Origin: Bdellovibrionales bacterium
Lineage (GTDB): Bacteria > Bdellovibrionota > Bacteriovoracia > Bacteriovoracales > Bacteriovoracaceae
Length of the DNA stretch: 5,594 nucleotides
Direction of reading: 5' to 3'
NCBI GenBank assembly: GCA_005791855.1
Contig: SXUH01000273.1
Location: 1-5,594 of the forward strand
Shown here: in pieces, positions 1 to 5,068 of the stretch
Layout of the letters: each line of letters starts with the position of its first letter
How positions within the stretch are numbered: the first letter of the stretch is position 1
Notes under the pieces: generated by a model
Seen by the model: only the letters and a program-made list of their open reading frames with translations
Database searches by the model: none
What the model was told of the DNA's origin: nothing
Translations under genes and position numbers: made by a program

Positions 1-763
1 AGAAACCGCCGCAGAGGAAGAGCTTCTTCATGTCGTAGTAGATCACTCCCTCATCCACCACCGGGGCGCCGATGAGGCATCCCTTCTCGTCCGGGAGGGC
101 GATGTGGGTGACCTCCTTCACCGCCCGGATGACCGCTCTCTGGAACTCGAGCTGCGGGTTGTTCGCGTCAGCCACGACGTAGAAGCCATCCGGGATCTCG
201 GAGAATTCCTCGACCTTTCCGTCACGGCTGGCGAGCGCGGGCCTGAAGACGGTGTTGTCGGTGTCGGTGGTTTCGTGGAGGTCGAAGTGGACCCAGAAGG
301 CTTCACCGCTAACCGCGGAGAGGAAGAACCTGCACTCCTCCGCCGGGCTGTCGGGGTAGAACGAGCGGTTGGGGTCGATGGCCCTGTGGTTCCAGCGGTT
401 CACCGTCTCGTAACCCCAGGGACTGATGCACGGGGCGCAGAGGAAGTTGAAGCGCGCTTCGAACTTCTGGGCGTGGTTTCGGAGGAAGGCCAGGGCCCCG
501 TGGACTCCGCTGGTTTCGTAGCCGTGGACTCCGCCGGTGATCAAGACGGTCTTCTTCGAAGGGGAAAAGTCCTTCGACCGGAGCAGGAAGAGCGGGTAGG
601 TCTTGGGAGCGAGAGAGAGGGCCCCGTACTGGACGACGCTGAAACGGGACCGGAGGTCCTCAATCTTGGAGACGACTTCTTCCTGGTAGGAGCGCTTGAC
701 GGTTTGTTCTTCGAACCAGGCGGCCTTCTCGGCGTCGCCCCAGGGAGCTAGGTTGGTTTTCAT
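1..763 (-). CDS. M14-family zinc metallocarboxypeptidase (partial, C-terminus beyond the left edge)
   Basis: This minus-strand reading frame is open from an ATG at 763 to the window edge, giving 254 residues with no stop. Seen: a zinc motif H80-G-Y-E83 within TGGVHGYETSG; then SPWGYETVNR and DPNRSF (N132-R133), which match the NPDG/R and DLNRNF substrate-binding blocks of carboxypeptidases; then DLHETTDTD with H163 as the likely third zinc ligand. Known: M14 enzymes remove C-terminal residues from peptides, and a related branch acts on acyl-amino acids (AstE/aspartoacylase). The wording of the motifs is closest to the bacterial subgroup resembling Francisella REP34, as far as I recall. No signal peptide is visible, so it is probably cytoplasmic. 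The catalytic Glu is not recognisable in the visible part and probably lies past the edge, as the family is about 300 residues long. The start has no clear SD but gives a sensible N-terminus. It is divergent from the gene at 858. Family assignment is solid; substrate is unknown. Confidence 0.88.
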   Translation of the reverse strand, partial: MKTNLAPWGDAEKAAWFEEQTVKRSYQEEVVSKIEDLRSRFSVVQYGALSLAPKTYPLFLLRSKDFSPSKKTVLITGGVHGYETSGVHGALAFLRNHAQKFEARFNFLCAPCISPWGYETVNRWNHRAIDPNRSFYPDSPAEECRFFLSAVSGEAFWVHFDLHETTDTDNTVFRPALASRDGKVEEFSEIPDGFYVVADANNPQLEFQRAVIRAVKEVTHIALPDEKGCLIGAPVVDEGVIYYDMKKLFLCGGF

Positions 764-857
764 CCCGGGATTAAACCATAGTCGGCGGCATCGGTAAACG
801 TAAGTAATCTTTACAGGGCTCCGGGTGCCGGCGGAGGCAACGTAGTAAGGTCTGCGG
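764..857. promoter_or_regulatory. divergent intergenic spacer between carboxypeptidase and ChaN/TIKI-like genes
   Basis: This 94-bp spacer must contain the start signals of both flanking genes. Its middle (about 771-814) is noticeably AT-rich compared with the coding flanks and contains a small inverted repeat, GTAAA at 794-798 and TTTAC at 810-814. No -35/-10 pair with good spacing stands out on either strand, so I do not assign individual promoters. An AAGG at 847-850, seven bases before the ATG at 858, is the likely SD of the rightward gene. The leftward gene has no evident SD. Confidence 0.4.
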
Positions 858-1874
858 ATGAGCATCCGATCCCTCATCCTGGCACTCACGGTTCTCGGAC
901 CGACCACCGCGTTCTCGCAGGTCCTCTCCTGCGAGAAGAGGACGGCCCTCTTCCACCGAGAGGTGAACCAGTCGCATCCGCTGAAGGAGAAGCTCGCTCA
1001 CCTCTTCCCCGGAACCACGAAGGTCCTCGTCCTCGGCGAAGACCACGGTGACTATCTCGGAAAGGATCGCCTCCCGGAGTTCTACCGCTCCCTTAAGAAG
1101 GCAAGGCCCGAGCTTAACTGCCTCTTCCTCGAACTCGGTAGTGACCAGCAGAAACATCTCGATGCGTACCTCGCGGGCCAGATCGACGCCACCGAGTTCT
1201 CTCGACGCGTCCTCTTCCCTTCCGACCAGGCACCGTCCCCGGAGCGTCGCCGGCGCATCGACACCTACGCGCGGATCTTCACGAGCCTCCTCGCCACCGC
1301 CGAGGTCACTCTCCGGCACAAGGGTAAGGTCTTCGCCGTCGATTCGACCGTCGCGGAGAATGGCCACATCTCCGCGCGAGGGCTCGATAACACCAATGAG
1401 CGGAACGCCATCATGGCGAGGAACATCAGCGCGGCCTTCGCCGCCGGCAGCTGCAGGGCCGGAGTGAAGATCGTCGGCCTCTTCCACATCCTCCTCCGGT
1501 CCCGGCACCGGATAGAGGACAAGCTCACCCTCCAGGCAAACCTAGGCCGCCGGGGAGTTCCGGCGAAGGCCTTCATCTTCTCGAGTAACCTCTTCTTCTC
1601 CACCAGCGCCTTCTACTTTGAGAAGTACGCCTTCGAGTTTCCCGACGACGTGGACGAGGACGATCCGGCGACCCGGCGAGCGGAGGCGGAGTTCAACGCG
1701 AAGGAAGAGGCCTGCTTCCAGAGAGCCCTCGCCGCTGTTCCGAAGCATTCTTTCGTCTCCCTGGTCCGGACCCCGGACCTCCTCCCCGCCTATGAGCTGA
1801 GTCCCGTTCGACTCCGGTACGCCACCACCTACCCGCGGCGGGACCATCTGGACGGATGGATCTGGTTCCGTTGA
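858..1874 (+). CDS. secreted ChaN/erythromycin-esterase/TIKI-like superfamily protein
   Basis: The 338-residue product begins with a Sec-type signal peptide (hydrophobic stretch about residues 5-18, likely cut after AFS20), so it is predicted to be periplasmic or outer-membrane associated. Seen: VLVLGEDHGD with G60-E61-D62-H63, LELGSDQQKH with E92, ERNAIMARNI with E181-R182-N183, and VGLFH with H210. Known: this order of GExH, a following acidic residue, an (E)RN helix and a late G-x-x-H is shared by ChaN haem-binding proteins, erythromycin esterases and TraB/TIKI proteins, where Glu and His residues line a metal- or ligand-binding pocket. Inference: a metal-dependent hydrolase or ligand-binding protein; the substrate cannot be told. 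C25, C88, C199 and C286 could form disulfides. An AAGG SD at 847-850 supports the start. It is convergent with the Cys-rich gene, with a gap of 7 bp and no evident hairpin terminator between them. Superfamily level only. Confidence 0.75.
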   Translation: MSIRSLILALTVLGPTTAFSQVLSCEKRTALFHREVNQSHPLKEKLAHLFPGTTKVLVLGEDHGDYLGKDRLPEFYRSLKKARPELNCLFLELGSDQQKHLDAYLAGQIDATEFSRRVLFPSDQAPSPERRRRIDTYARIFTSLLATAEVTLRHKGKVFAVDSTVAENGHISARGLDNTNERNAIMARNISAAFAAGSCRAGVKIVGLFHILLRSRHRIEDKLTLQANLGRRGVPAKAFIFSSNLFFSTSAFYFEKYAFEFPDDVDEDDPATRRAEAEFNAKEEACFQRALAAVPKHSFVSLVRTPDLLPAYELSPVRLRYATTYPRRDHLDGWIWFR

Positions 1875-1881
1875 CCAAGCT

Positions 1882-3699
1882 TCAGTAGATGTTCTCGAAG
1901 GGATCCTGTCCCGGGACGGTCACCGGAGTGACCCAGTTGCTCTTCCGGGTATCGTCGATGGAACCCCAGAAGCTCCCGGCGTCGTGGCTTGAGAAATCGA
2001 AGTTGTTCTTGTCGCTGAAGTAGTGGGCCGGACAGTTCCGGCGCATGAAATCCTCCGGGACGAGCTGTTCGAAGCTTCCCCCCGCGCACATGTGCTCCAC
2101 CGCCCGCTTCTCGCCCGGGTCGCTCTTCGGTACGGGGTTCGTGTTCCCCCGGGTCACCGAGTTCCTCGCTGCCCAAACGGTCTTGGCCAGGCCATAGATC
2201 CCCTCGGTCACCTGGCAGTTCCCACCACCGTAGTGGAGGTCCATGAACCAGTCGAGGTCCACTTCGCCGATGGCCGTCTTCACGTTTCCGCCGGCGTCAC
2301 TCTGGAAGGGCCTTCCCGTCTGATCGCCCAGCGTGACGGATACGCTCTTGGCCGCGGAGACCGTCGCGAGCCGCGCTCCCTTCCACTGGTTGTACCGGGC
2401 GGAGACGTCGTACCAGGAAGCTTCAGCCGCTTCCTTCGAGAGCTCCTGCCGGTACCTCTTTTCCCGGGCCACCATCTCCCGGGCAGCGACACAGCGCTGG
2501 GGATTCATCCCGAGAGACCTCTTCGGGAGCTGGTCCCAGAAGCTCGCCTGGAGTTCGACGGGCGCCGGATCGACTCCGCAGTTGGTCCGCGGATCGACCG
2601 TCGCCGCCGTGGCAGACCTCCAGCCGAGGTTCCTCTGGTACGCTCGCACGCAGGCCGGCTGGGTGAAGGCCTCTACACTCTCCTCCGACATCCCCTGCTC
2701 TTTCATGTAGGCCCGCACGGCCAGGAGATTCGGAACCGCGCAGTGACCGTGGGGAACGAGTTCCTCGAAGACCTTCGAGGGAAGGGTGGCGGGGCCGATG
2801 GGAACCTCCTGGCGGCAGCGGTCCGCCATGGGAACCGGTTGCTCCACCGGGCAGTCGACCGTTGGGCCATTGGGAAGCGTTTCGAGAGTCTGCTGGAGAT
2901 CGGCGATGGCATCCCTGGATTCCTTCTGTGAGTACTTCGCGAACTCCGCTCGGATCGCTTGGTTAAATTCCCTAGCGCACCCGGGAGCGACGGCGTAGTT
3001 TTCCCTAAAGGCATTGACGTTGGCGGTGACGTCCTGGGGCCGGAGTTGGAACTTCCCGCCCGAGCCTCCCATGAGTTCCTCAACGTTCTTCCTGGCCGCT
3101 TCGATGGCCCCGTCGCAGCTACTTCCGCAGGCCGCGTTCATGGACGCGTCCGCGTCGAACGAAGCCCTCGGGTATGGCAGGATGATGAACCGGTCTTCCG
3201 CTTTCCGTGCCGGATGGTTCAAGAGGGTCGAAAGGTACTGGAGATCCTGGCCCACCGTCTTGTCCGCGATGGCCCGAACGGCTTCGAGGCACCCCTTGCC
3301 CTGGGCCGGTCTCTTCTTCCTCGCGGCCGCGAGGAAGGCGTTGGTCCAGTCCCTCTTGAGGTGCTCAGCGGTGGCGGTATACGGAACGGTGATGCAAATC
3401 TGCTTTGCCTTATCACAGGAGCCGCATTCCGCAGAGGTCTGTTTTACAAACTCGGAATTCGGGTCGCAGGATCCTTGCGAACTAAGACTCAGACCCGGGG
3501 ACTTCCGTGCCTTCTTCTGGGCAAAAGTCTGATCCGGATACGCAACGAGAAAGAGCAGCACGAAAATGCTGGAATAGAGTTGAAGCTGAATCCGCGTCGA
3601 TGGTTGACTCATTCTCCCGCTTATCGGCGGAGAAACTCCGCTCCTTGATTTCCCGAGCCTTTCACTCAGCCGCTCATGTTTACTCTCTGTCTCATTCAT
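1882..3699 (-). CDS. large secreted cysteine-rich protein of unknown function
   Basis: I do not recognise this protein. From the ATG at 3699 it has 605 residues; from the in-frame ATG at 3612 it has 576. A hydrophobic core at residues 41-54 followed by DQTFA60-Q is a clear signal peptide and cleavage site, so the protein is exported. The mature part holds 17 cysteines (for example C92-GS-C95, C191-GSS-C195, C283, C295, C320, C350, C374, C403, C495, C538, C556), which implies several disulfides in an oxidising compartment. There are no further membrane segments. The C-terminal third is rich in aromatic and polar residues (DLDWFMDLHYGGGNCQ, FMRRNCPAHYFSDKNN). Start choice: the 3699 ATG has a strong SD but adds a 29-residue hydrophilic extension before the signal peptide, whereas the 3612 ATG gives a normal signal peptide but a poorly spaced SD. 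I give the longer form. A periplasmic or surface enzyme, or a structural protein, are equally possible. Confidence 0.8.
   Translation of the reverse strand: MNETESKHERLSERLGKSRSGVSPPISGRMSQPSTRIQLQLYSSIFVLLFLVAYPDQTFAQKKARKSPGLSLSSQGSCDPNSEFVKQTSAECGSCDKAKQICITVPYTATAEHLKRDWTNAFLAAARKKRPAQGKGCLEAVRAIADKTVGQDLQYLSTLLNHPARKAEDRFIILPYPRASFDADASMNAACGSSCDGAIEAARKNVEELMGGSGGKFQLRPQDVTANVNAFRENYAVAPGCAREFNQAIRAEFAKYSQKESRDAIADLQQTLETLPNGPTVDCPVEQPVPMADRCRQEVPIGPATLPSKVFEELVPHGHCAVPNLLAVRAYMKEQGMSEESVEAFTQPACVRAYQRNLGWRSATAATVDPRTNCGVDPAPVELQASFWDQLPKRSLGMNPQRCVAAREMVAREKRYRQELSKEAAEASWYDVSARYNQWKGARLATVSAAKSVSVTLGDQTGRPFQSDAGGNVKTAIGEVDLDWFMDLHYGGGNCQVTEGIYGLAKTVWAARNSVTRGNTNPVPKSDPGEKRAVEHMCAGGSFEQLVPEDFMRRNCPAHYFSDKNNFDFSSHDAGSFWGSIDDTRKSNWVTPVTVPGQDPFENIY
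3627..3641. repeat. short perfect hairpin between the two candidate starts of the Cys-rich gene
   Basis: GCGGAG (3627-3632) and CTCCGC (3636-3641) form a 6-bp stem with a three-base loop. It lies in the 5' part of the minus-strand transcript, 15 bases before the ATG at 3612. If 3612 is the true start this is a leader hairpin; if 3699 is used it is inside the coding region. No T-tract follows, so it is not a terminator. Confidence 0.4.
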
Positions 3700-3704
3700 A
3701 AAGG

Positions 3705-3711
3705 CCCTCCC
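3705..3711 (-). promoter_or_regulatory. strong Shine-Dalgarno site for the upstream start of the Cys-rich gene
   Basis: Read on the minus strand the sequence is GGGAGGG, five bases (CCTTT) before the ATG at 3699. It is the best SD near this gene and argues that translation begins at 3699, or that a short reading frame is translated there first. The alternative ATG at 3612 has only GGGAG ending one base before it, which is too close to work well. Confidence 0.6.
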
Positions 3712-3740
3712 TTTCCCTACCCTAGTAAGAGGAGGAACTT

Positions 3741-3977
3741 ATGAAAGACACAAAGACGAAAGCATACAAAAAGGGCACGGCCATTCAGTGGAAATGGGGC
3801 GCGGGTGTGGTCGATGGGACCGTGGAAGAAGTACACATGGGGCCCGTCGAACGAGAGATCAAGGGGTCGAAGATTAAACGCAACGGCTCGGTGGAGAAGC
3901 CGGCGTACCTCGTCCGCTCTGATTCCGGTAACATCGCCCTGAAGCTCCACACGGAGCTCATGGAGAAGCCAAGCTAA
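3741..3977 (+). CDS. DUF2945 / hypervirulence-associated (HVA1) Tudor-like domain protein
   Basis: This 78-residue soluble protein is a single domain with no signal peptide. Seen: a GTAIQWKWGAG strand pair near residues 12-22, then DGTVEEVH, IKGSKIKRNGS (about residues 40-50), KPAYLVRSDSGN and a terminal LKLHTEL. Known: this order (kG..V.W.w, G.V.evh, i.GK..kRN.s...PAY, dG...LK.hSEL) is the signature of the DUF2945/HVA1_TUDOR family, small beta-barrel proteins found widely in bacteria and fungi whose molecular role is largely undefined. The family is normally 65-80 residues, so this copy is complete. A strong SD, GGAGG at 3731-3735 with a 5-base spacer, fixes the start. It starts 41 bp from the divergent Cys-rich gene and lies 90 bp before the microprotein gene, with which it may be co-transcribed. 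Family call is confident; function is not. Confidence 0.9.
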   Translation: MKDTKTKAYKKGTAIQWKWGAGVVDGTVEEVHMGPVEREIKGSKIKRNGSVEKPAYLVRSDSGNIALKLHTELMEKPS

Positions 3978-3986
3978 CAGCTTCTC
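3963..3986 (+). repeat. hairpin across the stop codon of the Tudor-like gene
   Basis: GAGAAGC (3963-3969) and GCTTCTC (3980-3986) can pair over a 10-base loop that contains the TAA at 3975-3977. There is no run of T after it, so it is at best an attenuator or an RNA-end stabiliser between this gene and the small genes downstream. The stem is short and could be chance. Confidence 0.3.
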
Positions 3987-4067
3987 TAGGTCTCTTGCTG
4001 CGAGAAATTATTTTCTGGTACTGGAGTTGCATGACCATCCATAGGCAACCCTTTCCCTGGAGGATAT

Positions 4068-4187
4068 ATGGGATTCATCGGTGGAATCATCAAAGCAAAA
4101 TTGTTCAAAGAACTCCTCGACTACGTGATGAGAGTGATCACGACTCGCTTCAACGTCACTCGAAAGACTCCGACTCAGATCCGCTAA
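4068..4187 (+). CDS. 39-residue cationic amphipathic microprotein
   Basis: A short reading frame from ATG 4068 to TAA 4187, preceded by GGAGG at 4059-4063 with a 4-base spacer. That SD is as good as any in the window and has no other gene to serve. The product starts MGFIGGIIKAKLFKELL and continues DYVMRVITTRF before a basic tail ending in TPTQIR. It has 8 Lys/Arg against 2 Asp/Glu (net about +6) and no cysteine. The first 28 residues can form an amphipathic helix: F, I, L, V and Y on one face, K, E, D and R on the other. It is not a typical signal peptide. GC is 46% by my count, visibly lower than the large genes. It lies 16 bp upstream of the acidic lipoprotein gene, so both are probably on one mRNA. 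I do not recognise the family. A membrane-active or membrane-associated small protein is an inference from composition only. Confidence 0.65.
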   Translation: MGFIGGIIKAKLFKELLDYVMRVITTRFNVTRKTPTQIR

Positions 4188-4203
4188 TCGCAAGGAGAAC
4201 CAC

Positions 4204-4437
4204 ATGAAGAAGATAGTGCTGTTCCTTTCAGCATTCGTCCTCGCCGTGTCTTGCAGCACTCCCCAGGAGAAGCTCGAAGAACGTCAGGCAGAGGCCCGTG
4301 AAGAGTACGACGAATCGATGAAGGAAGCTCAGGAAGAGTACCAGGAAGATCAGAAGGATGAAGCGGAGGACATGGTCGAAGACAGCGACGGGGTGAAGAT
4401 CAACAAAGATCAGAACCAGATCCAGGTCGACGACTAG
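4204..4437 (+). CDS. small, highly acidic predicted lipoprotein with hendecad repeats
   Basis: The 77-residue product starts MKKIVLFLSAFVLAVSC. A basic n-region, a hydrophobic core and C17 fit a lipoprotein signal (box LAVS-C, with Ala at -3 rather than the usual Leu). Ser at +2 would favour outer-membrane sorting in proteobacteria. The mature part has 23 Asp/Glu and 7 Lys/Arg (net about -16), with no hydrophobic core. Residues 22-57 are likely helical: EAREEY (30-35) recurs as EAQEEY (41-46), an 11-residue period, and DEAEDM (52-57) looks like a third, degenerate copy. The tail (residues 62-77) is polar. AAGGAG at 4192-4197 with a 6-base spacer supports the start. It shares a transcript with the microprotein and is followed 13 bp later by a strong terminator. 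I do not recognise a family. It may be a periplasmic scaffold, a cation binder or a partner of the cationic microprotein. Confidence 0.82.
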   Translation: MKKIVLFLSAFVLAVSCSTPQEKLEERQAEAREEYDESMKEAQEEYQEDQKDEAEDMVEDSDGVKINKDQNQIQVDD

Positions 4438-4450
4438 CTTCCACACTTAC

Positions 4451-4491
4451 GAGTCGGTTCCGGGGAAAACCTGGAACCGACTCTTTCTCTT
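4451..4491 (+). terminator. intrinsic terminator after the lipoprotein gene
   Basis: GAGTCGGTTCC (4451-4461) pairs perfectly with GGAACCGACTC (4473-4483). Two more G-C pairs and one G-T pair extend the stem to 14 bp, closed by a GAAAA loop. The T-rich tail TTTCTCTT (4484-4491) runs up to the stop codon of the convergent gene. On the minus strand the hairpin is present but is followed by GTAAGTG rather than a T-run, so it ends plus-strand transcripts better than those of the gene at 4491-4910. Confidence 0.88.
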
Positions 4492-4910
4492 CAGCGAAGG
4501 CAGACGAACCTTACCTCTGCGTACTCTGAAAACCTCACGACCGCCGGGAACCCGGCCGCGTCTCCCCGCCGCGGACTGAACCGAATCATCACCTGCCCCC
4601 AGGGCCTTCTCTCCGACGCCGACCGCGAGGTCGTAAAGTCGATGTCCGAGCCGAAGTTCGCTGCCTGCTGGAAGTCCTGCGCCGGATACAAGGGCCTGTT
4701 CAGCCGGTCCCGAAGGGGGGCACCGCCGTGGAGGAGTTCGACGTAGGCGACGCCGTTGAACTTGAACAAGCTGAGCTCGAGGGCCCGGAGGTCTAGGCCA
4801 TGGACGTAGCCCGTGTGGTTGATCGCCCGGCACCTGATCGTGGGTCCTCCTTGGGCAAAGACCGTCGTTGAGAAAAAAACCGCTAGAAGATAAATAACAA
4901 ACTTATTCAT
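4491..4910 (-). CDS. small secreted protein of unknown function, two conserved-looking cysteines
   Basis: The 139-residue product starts MNKFVIYLLAVFFSTTVFA19-Q, a textbook Sec signal peptide with cleavage before Q20, leaving about 120 mature residues. I do not recognise the family. The mature part has exactly two cysteines, C27 near the N-terminus and C137 three residues from the end, well placed to tie the termini together by a disulfide. It alternates short hydrophobic strands (ALELSLFKF, VAYVELL, GQVMIRF, AVVRFSEYAEVRFVC) with polar turns, suggesting a small all-beta domain. AGGAGG at 4915-4920 (minus strand), 4 bases before the ATG, fixes the start. The stop touches the T-tract of the opposing terminator. 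Upstream lies an inverted repeat that may be its operator, so it is probably a separately regulated single-gene unit. Exported beta-domain is my inference; role unknown. Confidence 0.82.
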   Translation of the reverse strand: MNKFVIYLLAVFFSTTVFAQGGPTIRCRAINHTGYVHGLDLRALELSLFKFNGVAYVELLHGGAPLRDRLNRPLYPAQDFQQAANFGSDIDFTTSRSASERRPWGQVMIRFSPRRGDAAGFPAVVRFSEYAEVRFVCLR

Positions 4911-4933
4911 AGCCCCTCCTGAGGAAAGAAAAC

Positions 4934-4960
4934 CCTATAGACAGCGTGCTCTATAGTCAA
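4934..4960 (-). promoter_or_regulatory. possible sigma-70-like promoter of the small secreted protein gene
   Basis: On the minus strand TTGACT (4960-4955, four leading bases plus C matching TTGACA) is followed after 15 bases by TATAGG (4939-4934, TATA match). The spacer is shorter than the ideal 17, so a weak or activator-dependent promoter is possible, or the match is accidental. It lies about 14 bases before the SD and overlaps the inverted repeat at 4935-4956. Confidence 0.35.
4935..4956. promoter_or_regulatory. operator-like inverted repeat CTATAGA-N8-TCTATAG
   Basis: CTATAGA (4935-4941) and TCTATAG (4950-4956) are perfect inverted half-sites with an 8-bp spacer, total 22 bp. Half-site centres are 15 bp apart (one and a half helical turns). 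Each half contains the palindrome CTATAG. The site overlaps the candidate promoter of the small secreted protein gene and ends 15 bp upstream of its SD. Binding by a dimeric repressor or activator is inference; no regulator gene is in the window. An alternative is that it forms an RNA hairpin in the leader. Confidence 0.5.
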
Positions 4961-5025
4961 TCGAGTAAAATCCACTTACTCTTACATTGCCGAACTGCAT
5001 CCAGGATGTTTATGCCGAGATACTT

Positions 5026-5056
5026 TTGTCTAATTTATAAAGAAAAGTCCTATTGA
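5026..5056 (+). promoter_or_regulatory. AT-rich candidate promoter region of the flavodoxin-fold gene
   Basis: The region just before the ATG at 5069 is strikingly AT-rich. It includes TATAAA (5036-5041), a five-of-six -10 match without a good -35, and TTGTCT (5026-5031) followed at a long 19-base spacing by TATTGA (5051-5056). The second arrangement would start transcription within a few bases of the ATG. No SD is seen before 5069. I cannot choose between the two. Confidence 0.3.
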
Positions 5057-5068
5057 TACCATCTTAAA

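Noticed and set aside
104..751. Plus-strand open frame of 215 codons
   Set aside because: It is antisense to the M14 carboxypeptidase, whose zinc and NR motifs are unmistakable. The product is a Gly/Val/Glu-rich shadow with no motif and no SD.
771..1508. Minus-strand open frame of 245 codons
   Set aside because: Antisense to the ChaN/TIKI-like gene, which has an SD, a signal peptide and family motifs; the antisense product has none of these.
2023..2931. Plus-strand open frame of 302 codons
   Set aside because: Antisense to the Cys-rich gene. Its Arg/Pro/Gly-rich composition is typical of a GC-driven shadow frame.
2959..3648. Plus-strand open frame of 229 codons
   Set aside because: Antisense to the 5' half of the Cys-rich gene; no start signal and no recognisable motif.
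4003..4016. AGAAA-TTAT-TTTCT mini-hairpin
   Set aside because: Five A-T-rich pairs are too weak for a terminator and likely to occur by chance in AT-rich spacer DNA.
3995..4023. Possible promoter TTGCTG-N17-GGTACT before the microprotein
   Set aside because: Spacing is right but both hexamers match consensus poorly; too weak to list as a feature.
4026..4049. GTTGC...GCAAC inverted repeat in the microprotein leader
   Set aside because: Only 5 bp with a 14-base loop; not distinguishable from chance.
3995..4207. Plus-strand 70-codon frame beginning at TTG
   Set aside because: It has no SD and overlaps the 39-codon microprotein frame, which has an excellent SD and a better composition. The W/H/R-rich product looks random.
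4447..4833. Minus-strand 128-codon frame
   Set aside because: Different frame of the signal-peptide-bearing secreted protein gene on the same strand; Arg/Pro-rich, no SD.
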